Below, piece after piece: positions 6,427 to 9,742 of a stretch of 9,742 bases of DNA. Every line of letters starts with the position of its first letter. The stretch's first letter is position 1. Under the pieces are notes generated by a model, which worked only from the letters and a program-made list of their open reading frames with translations, was not told the origin of the DNA and did no database searches. The stretch covers positions 1 to 9,742 of the forward strand of contig CAKPAQ010000022.1 of assembly GCA_934133015.1 (NCBI GenBank), given 5' to 3'. The translations under genes and the position numbers were made by a program. The stretch is from an uncultured Bacilli bacterium. GTDB lineage: Bacteria > Bacillota_I > Bacilli_A > RF39 > UBA660.

Positions 6427-7791
6427 ATGAATGACAATTTGTTTGCTCAACTTGATTTTGGAGCATTTAAAGAATATATAGATAATGATGATATAACCGA
6501 TATTTCTTACTCTAATAATGGTCAAATTTGGTTACGTTCATTAACTCAAGGATCATATCGAGTAGAAAATCCTAATATAAATAATGCTGTTGTTGAAAAG
6601 TTAGCATTCCAATGTTCCAATGTCATGGGGACTACCTTCAATAATGCTAGTCCATTTCTAGATGCTGAAAGTCCAGAATTACGTTTAAACTTCGTTCATG
6701 AATCTATCGCTACTACTGGTATAGCTTTGGTTATTCGTAAAACACCAGCTAAAATCCGTTTAAAAGAAGAAACATTATTAAAAGAAGATTATGTTACTAA
6801 AGATATTCATGACTTTTTAATTAAATGTGTTCTTGGACATTGTAACATAATGGTTTGTGGAGAAACTGGTAGTGGTAAAACTGAGTTTGTAAAATACTTA
6901 GCTAGTCATACTAGAGAAAATGAAAAGATTATTACTATTGAGGATACTCTTGAACTTCACTTAGATAAGATTTATCCTCATCGTGATATAGTAGCAATGA
7001 AAACAAATAATATTGCATCATACTCTGATGTACTTGTTACTTGTATGAGACAAAATCCTAAATGGATTCTATTATCCGAAGTTCGTAGTGCTGAAGCTGT
7101 AAGTGCTGTTCGTAACTCTATATCATCAGGACATAATATCTTATCAACTATCCACTCTGATAAAGCTAGCGCTATTCCACATCGTATGTATGCCCTTATG
7201 GAAAGTGAACTTGATGTTGATCAATTCTTAAATACCATTTATAGATATGTTCAATTAGGAGTTCACATAAAAGCTTATTATAGTAAAAAGTATGGTAAAT
7301 TCCATCGTGAAATTGATGAAATTACCGAGTTCTACATAGATGATGATAATAAGCCAGTATATAATGTTATATATCAAAAATTAATGGATGGTACTATCAA
7401 AAAGAAAAATCCAAGTGACCATCTAATTGAATCACTACGTAATCAAAATGTTGATTTAGAGGATACTAATTTTGAATTAGTGGATGAAGAAACACCTACT
7501 GATAATGGTATTTCAATAGATGATGTAATGAATGGTAATGATAATGTTAAACCTCAAGAAGAACCAAAACAAGAAGAGACAGTAGTAACTAATCCTGCTA
7601 TCCCAACTCCTATAGTACCTAATAATAGTTTAAATGATAATACTAATCAACCATCAACCATTCAAGTTCCAAATAAACAGCCAGATGTTCAAGTAAATGT
7701 TAATAATCCATCAATATTAACTAATCAGATAGAACCAACTAATGTTAGAAATGAACAACCAAGATTCTTTAATTTTAATATAGATAAATAA
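6427..7791 (+). CDS. cpaF: CpaF/TadA-type secretion ATPase with long disordered C-terminal tail
   Basis: This is the cytoplasmic ATPase that powers Tad pilus assembly; its family also includes VirB11 and GspE-like enzymes. The N-terminal domain (about 10-120) shows ITDISY and IWLR motifs. The nucleotide-binding domain has Walker A GETGSGKT (145-152), an Asp-box ITIEDTLEL (169-177), Walker B ILLSEVR with Glu218 (214-220), and a His-box ILSTIHS (238-244). The Walker B is slightly unusual: Ser217 and Ser221 stand where many CpaF proteins have Gly. The core ends near 340. Residues about 352-454 are a low-complexity, Asn/Pro/Gln/Thr-rich tail without obvious fold, ending in QPRFFNFNIDK; most CpaF proteins lack such a tail. 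The N-terminal region is shorter than in many CpaF proteins. It lies 36 bases after cpaB and 19 before the tadB start. The family assignment is very secure. Confidence 0.95.
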   Translation: MNDNLFAQLDFGAFKEYIDNDDITDISYSNNGQIWLRSLTQGSYRVENPNINNAVVEKLAFQCSNVMGTTFNNASPFLDAESPELRLNFVHESIATTGIALVIRKTPAKIRLKEETLLKEDYVTKDIHDFLIKCVLGHCNIMVCGETGSGKTEFVKYLASHTRENEKIITIEDTLELHLDKIYPHRDIVAMKTNNIASYSDVLVTCMRQNPKWILLSEVRSAEAVSAVRNSISSGHNILSTIHSDKASAIPHRMYALMESELDVDQFLNTIYRYVQLGVHIKAYYSKKYGKFHREIDEITEFYIDDDNKPVYNVIYQKLMDGTIKKKNPSDHLIESLRNQNVDLEDTNFELVDEETPTDNGISIDDVMNGNDNVKPQEEPKQEETVVTNPAIPTPIVPNNSLNDNTNQPSTIQVPNKQPDVQVNVNNPSILTNQIEPTNVRNEQPRFFNFNIDK

Positions 7792-7798
7792 TATAGAA

Positions 7799-7804
7799 GA
7801 GGTG
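7799..7804 (+). promoter_or_regulatory. Ribosome binding site that fixes the tadB start
   Basis: GAGGTG at 7799-7804 lies 6 bases before ATG 7811. An in-frame GTG at 7802-7804 would extend the protein by three residues, but that codon is itself part of the ribosome site and has no site of its own. The ATG is therefore the better start. Confidence 0.8.
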
Positions 7805-7810
7805 ACTAAT

Positions 7811-8704
7811 ATGGAATTAATAATTCTATTAGTTATTGCCATATTTATTGTTTTATATAGACAATATCGTGGGCAAAACGTATACAAATTTATTACTAAT
7901 CAAGTAGAAGGTGTCTACAATAAATTTGCACCTTACTCATTCAAAGTAGTAAGAGAAAAAACTAAAGAATTAGGACAAGAATATACAGCTAAACAGTATA
8001 CAACTCAAATTATCGTTTTTGCTGTTTTTGCTGGAGTAGTTTCTTATTTATACTTTTATAATTTACTTATCTCCATTTTTTACATAATCTTAGCTATTTC
8101 AATAATTCCATATTTAGCATACCTTAGATGTAAAAGAGTATATAGTGAATTTATATTTGAACAAGTACAAATATATACTACCAACACCATTATGGAGTTT
8201 GCGACAACTCAAAGTTTTGTTAAAGCTCTAGAAGGAGTAGTCGCATCAGGTGTATTAGAAGAACCAATTCTAGGTGATGTTAATCTAATGATAACAATGG
8301 CTTATCAAAATGGTTCAATTGATGAATCAGTTCAATTTATGAGTAGTAAGTATCCCTATTACATAGTAAAAAATATGCATCAATTATTCTTGCAGATCAC
8401 TAAAGAGGGTGCAAGAGATTCTGGTGAATCACTAGACAACATGCAGTTAGATATCGATATGTTAGTTGAAAGTGTATATCGTGATCGTATGGAAAGAGCA
8501 ACTTTCCATAAAGGCTTCTTAAAATATGGCATAATGCTTTACTTATTAGTTATGTTAATACAATACTTATTAGGTAGAGAAACTTATATTCAATTATTAG
8601 ATAATATTTTTGTAAAAATAATCTTGCATGGAATTATCTTAATTAACAGTTATTTTCTTCTAAAAGGAGAAAAATTCTATAACGAGAATGTAGGTGCTGA
8701 ATAG
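7811..8704 (+). CDS. tadB: TadB-like platform protein (T2SSF family, first of the pair)
   Basis: TadB and TadC form the inner-membrane platform on which the CpaF ATPase acts. This 297-residue protein has an N-terminal membrane helix (2-16), a cytoplasmic stretch, two adjacent helices (about 66-105), a T2SSF-type cytoplasmic domain (about 115-235) and two C-terminal helices (about 238-254 and 266-285). The T2SSF region carries a helical FVKALEGVVASG segment (136-147) and a conserved-looking acidic helix with ESLDNMQLDIDMLVE (206-220). Identification rests on topology, on position right after cpaF, and on the pairing with a second similar protein; sequence motifs of this family are weak by eye. 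The call could be exchanged with TadC, but order in most tad loci is TadA-TadB-TadC. The downstream gene's ATG begins on the base after this stop. Confidence 0.8.
   Translation: MELIILLVIAIFIVLYRQYRGQNVYKFITNQVEGVYNKFAPYSFKVVREKTKELGQEYTAKQYTTQIIVFAVFAGVVSYLYFYNLLISIFYIILAISIIPYLAYLRCKRVYSEFIFEQVQIYTTNTIMEFATTQSFVKALEGVVASGVLEEPILGDVNLMITMAYQNGSIDESVQFMSSKYPYYIVKNMHQLFLQITKEGARDSGESLDNMQLDIDMLVESVYRDRMERATFHKGFLKYGIMLYLLVMLIQYLLGRETYIQLLDNIFVKIILHGIILINSYFLLKGEKFYNENVGAE
8692..8696 (+). promoter_or_regulatory. Ribosome binding site of tadC inside the end of tadB
   Basis: AGGTG lies within the last codons of tadB, 8 bases before the tadC ATG. The tadB stop TAG (8702-8704) directly abuts that ATG (8705), so ribosomes ending tadB can restart at once. 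This is typical of translational coupling for subunits made in a fixed ratio. Confidence 0.65.
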
Positions 8705-9490
8705 ATGGAAATATTTATTATTGGAGCTATAATAATATTTATACTTTTATATAATCAAACTATAAGTAGTAAAAAGTTTATTCAAGATAATCAAATATTA
8801 TTTAGTAAATTAAAAGAAGAAGATTGGGATTTCCTAGTGGCAGCTAAATATGGAGAAAAAGCTGATCCTAATGCTTTATTTGAAAAAAGAATAAAGATGG
8901 CTGGTATAGCGATAGTAGTGTTCTTATTTATTTTCTTAGCTAATTTATCATTAATTAATATTGTTTTATCTATAGTAATAGGTTACTTTGTATTTAAAAT
9001 AGATTATAGTAATTTAAAGAAATATTATAAAAAACACTTACATGATATTGATGTAATGTTACCTTATTATTTAAAGGGTTTAGAGATATTGGTACAACAT
9101 TATACAGTACCTGTAGCTATAGCTAAATCAATTGATGAGGCACCTGAAGTATTTAAACCTGGTTTAAGGGAATTAATAACTAAGATTGATGCAGGAGATT
9201 CTAGTATTCAACCTTATATGGATTTTGCTAATCAATATCCAGTTAGAGATTCAATGCGAATGATGAGATTGTTATATCGTTTAGGTTTAGGAGCACAGGA
9301 AAGAAAACAAGAGAGATTATTAATGTTTTCTAGAACTGTATCTAATTTACAAGCAAAGGCAAGAGATCAAAAATATAAAGAAAGACTTAACTATATGGAA
9401 GGTCAGACTATGACCATGTTAGTAGCAACAGGTGCTGGTGTAATGGTACTTATTCTAATAGCTATGATTTTCATGTTCTCAGCGCTATAG
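8705..9490 (+). CDS. tadC: TadC-like platform protein (T2SSF family, second of the pair)
   Basis: This 261-residue protein has a membrane helix at 2-16, two more at about 64-80 and 83-98, a T2SSF-type cytoplasmic domain at about 112-232 and a C-terminal helix at about 236-258. The domain begins DIDVMLPYYLKGLEILVQ (114-131), contains an acidic helix with IDEAPEV (143-149) and a basic region rich in Arg and Lys (about 198-228). All of this fits TadC, the partner of TadB in the platform under the pilus. Its start has no free space: the ATG follows the tadB stop immediately, indicating coupled translation. It probably assembles with TadB and receives the mechanical stroke of CpaF. No odd residues were noted. 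Family call good from topology, order and domain pattern, though subfamily assignment was not tested by search. Confidence 0.82.
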   Translation: MEIFIIGAIIIFILLYNQTISSKKFIQDNQILFSKLKEEDWDFLVAAKYGEKADPNALFEKRIKMAGIAIVVFLFIFLANLSLINIVLSIVIGYFVFKIDYSNLKKYYKKHLHDIDVMLPYYLKGLEILVQHYTVPVAIAKSIDEAPEVFKPGLRELITKIDAGDSSIQPYMDFANQYPVRDSMRMMRLLYRLGLGAQERKQERLLMFSRTVSNLQAKARDQKYKERLNYMEGQTMTMLVATGAGVMVLILIAMIFMFSAL

Positions 9491-9530
9491 AATTAAAAAG
9501 TAGTAGTATAGCTAGAAAGAGGAAATGTTT

Positions 9531-9742
9531 ATGAAAAACAATAAAAAGAAAATCTTAATTTTATCAATAATTGGACTAATTGGTTTGATAATAGTAACCA
9601 TAGGAATAACGTACGCAGTATTTACTTATACAAAATTAGGAACAACTGATAATACAGTAACTACTGGTACATTAAAGTTTTTATATACTGAAAATACAGG
9701 AGTAAAAACAGGAATACAATTAACTAATGCTTTACCAATATC
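9531..9742 (+). CDS. Exported protein with SipW-dependent (TasA/camelysin-like) signal sequence; 3' truncated
   Basis: The first 70 codons of a gene that runs off the window. A basic start (KNNKKK) is followed by a long hydrophobic helix (about 8-26) and GITYAVFTYTK (25-35), the usual pattern of SipW-dependent signal sequences, cleaved near TYA29. The next part, LGTTDNTVTTGTLKF (36-50), is typical of the start of TasA/camelysin-like beta-sandwich proteins, which form extracellular fibres or are surface proteases in Bacillus relatives. ATG 9531 is chosen because AGAGGA (9518-9523) is 7 bases upstream; an in-frame ATG at 9525 would be too close to it. The gap after tadC is 40 bases with no terminator visible, so it may belong to the same operon and could be the exported or filament-forming cargo. 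The rest of the protein, and hence its function, cannot be seen. Confidence 0.78.
   Translation, partial: MKNNKKKILILSIIGLIGLIIVTIGITYAVFTYTKLGTTDNTVTTGTLKFLYTENTGVKTGIQLTNALPI

Noticed and set aside
7802..7810. GTG 7802 as the tadB start
   Set aside because: The GTG is part of the GAGGTG ribosome site that serves ATG 7811.
9484..9512. Inverted repeat GCTATA/TATAGC after tadC as a terminator
   Set aside because: Only 6 bp, mostly A-T, with a 17-base loop and no following T-run.
1..9742. Possible recoding of TGA, because none of the eight visible stops is TGA
   Set aside because: About 15 Trp codons in the genes are all TGG and no frame needs an internal TGA. In AT-rich genomes that recode TGA, most Trp codons are TGA. 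Eight stops without TGA is expected by chance in AT-rich DNA.

Overview
The window is strongly AT-rich (roughly 30% G+C by eye). Every gene is on the + strand, packed with gaps of 0 to 62 bases and AGAGGTG-type ribosome binding sites. Exported proteins with Gram-positive signal peptides, a sortase, and Tad-type ATPase and platform proteins without a secretin point to a low-GC, walled Gram-positive bacterium. An uncultured gut Bacilli or Clostridia lineage, such as the RF39-like Bacilli, is my guess; the sequence alone cannot fix the taxon. All Trp codons in the genes are TGG and all eight visible stops are TAA or TAG, so I see no sign of TGA recoding.

Layout. (1) 1-1359: the C-terminal part of an exported multidomain protein with an Ig-like domain followed by two related surface-protein domains; its beginning lies before the window. 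(2) 1368-2159: a membrane-anchored class B-like sortase. (3) 2160-2221: the longest gap, with a good candidate promoter. (4) 2222-5062: a 946-residue secreted, cysteine-rich protein of unknown function, with a twin CX3C segment, a Gly-rich linker and a dockerin/EF-hand-like loop near its C-terminus. (5) 5075-5509: a 144-residue protein with one N-terminal membrane segment, pseudopilin-like in shape. (6) 5530-6390: CpaB/RcpC-like SAF-domain protein. (7) 6427-7791: CpaF/TadA secretion ATPase with a long disordered tail. (8) 7811-8704 and 8705-9490: TadB- and TadC-like platform proteins. (9) 9531 to the window end: the beginning of a protein with a SipW-dependent (TasA/camelysin-like) signal sequence.

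The likely joint job is a monoderm Tad-like (type IVc pilus-related) assembly or secretion machine. CpaF hydrolyses ATP in the cytoplasm, TadB and TadC form the inner platform, CpaB sits on the outer face of the membrane, and the 144-residue and SipW-type proteins are candidate filament or minor subunits. The 946-residue Cys-rich protein would be an exported adhesin, tip or surface component, and the sortase may attach a surface protein to the wall. The core machinery assignments are solid; the role of the exported proteins and the sortase link are inference from position. A prepilin peptidase, TadZ/CpaE and a classical Flp pilin are not seen here.
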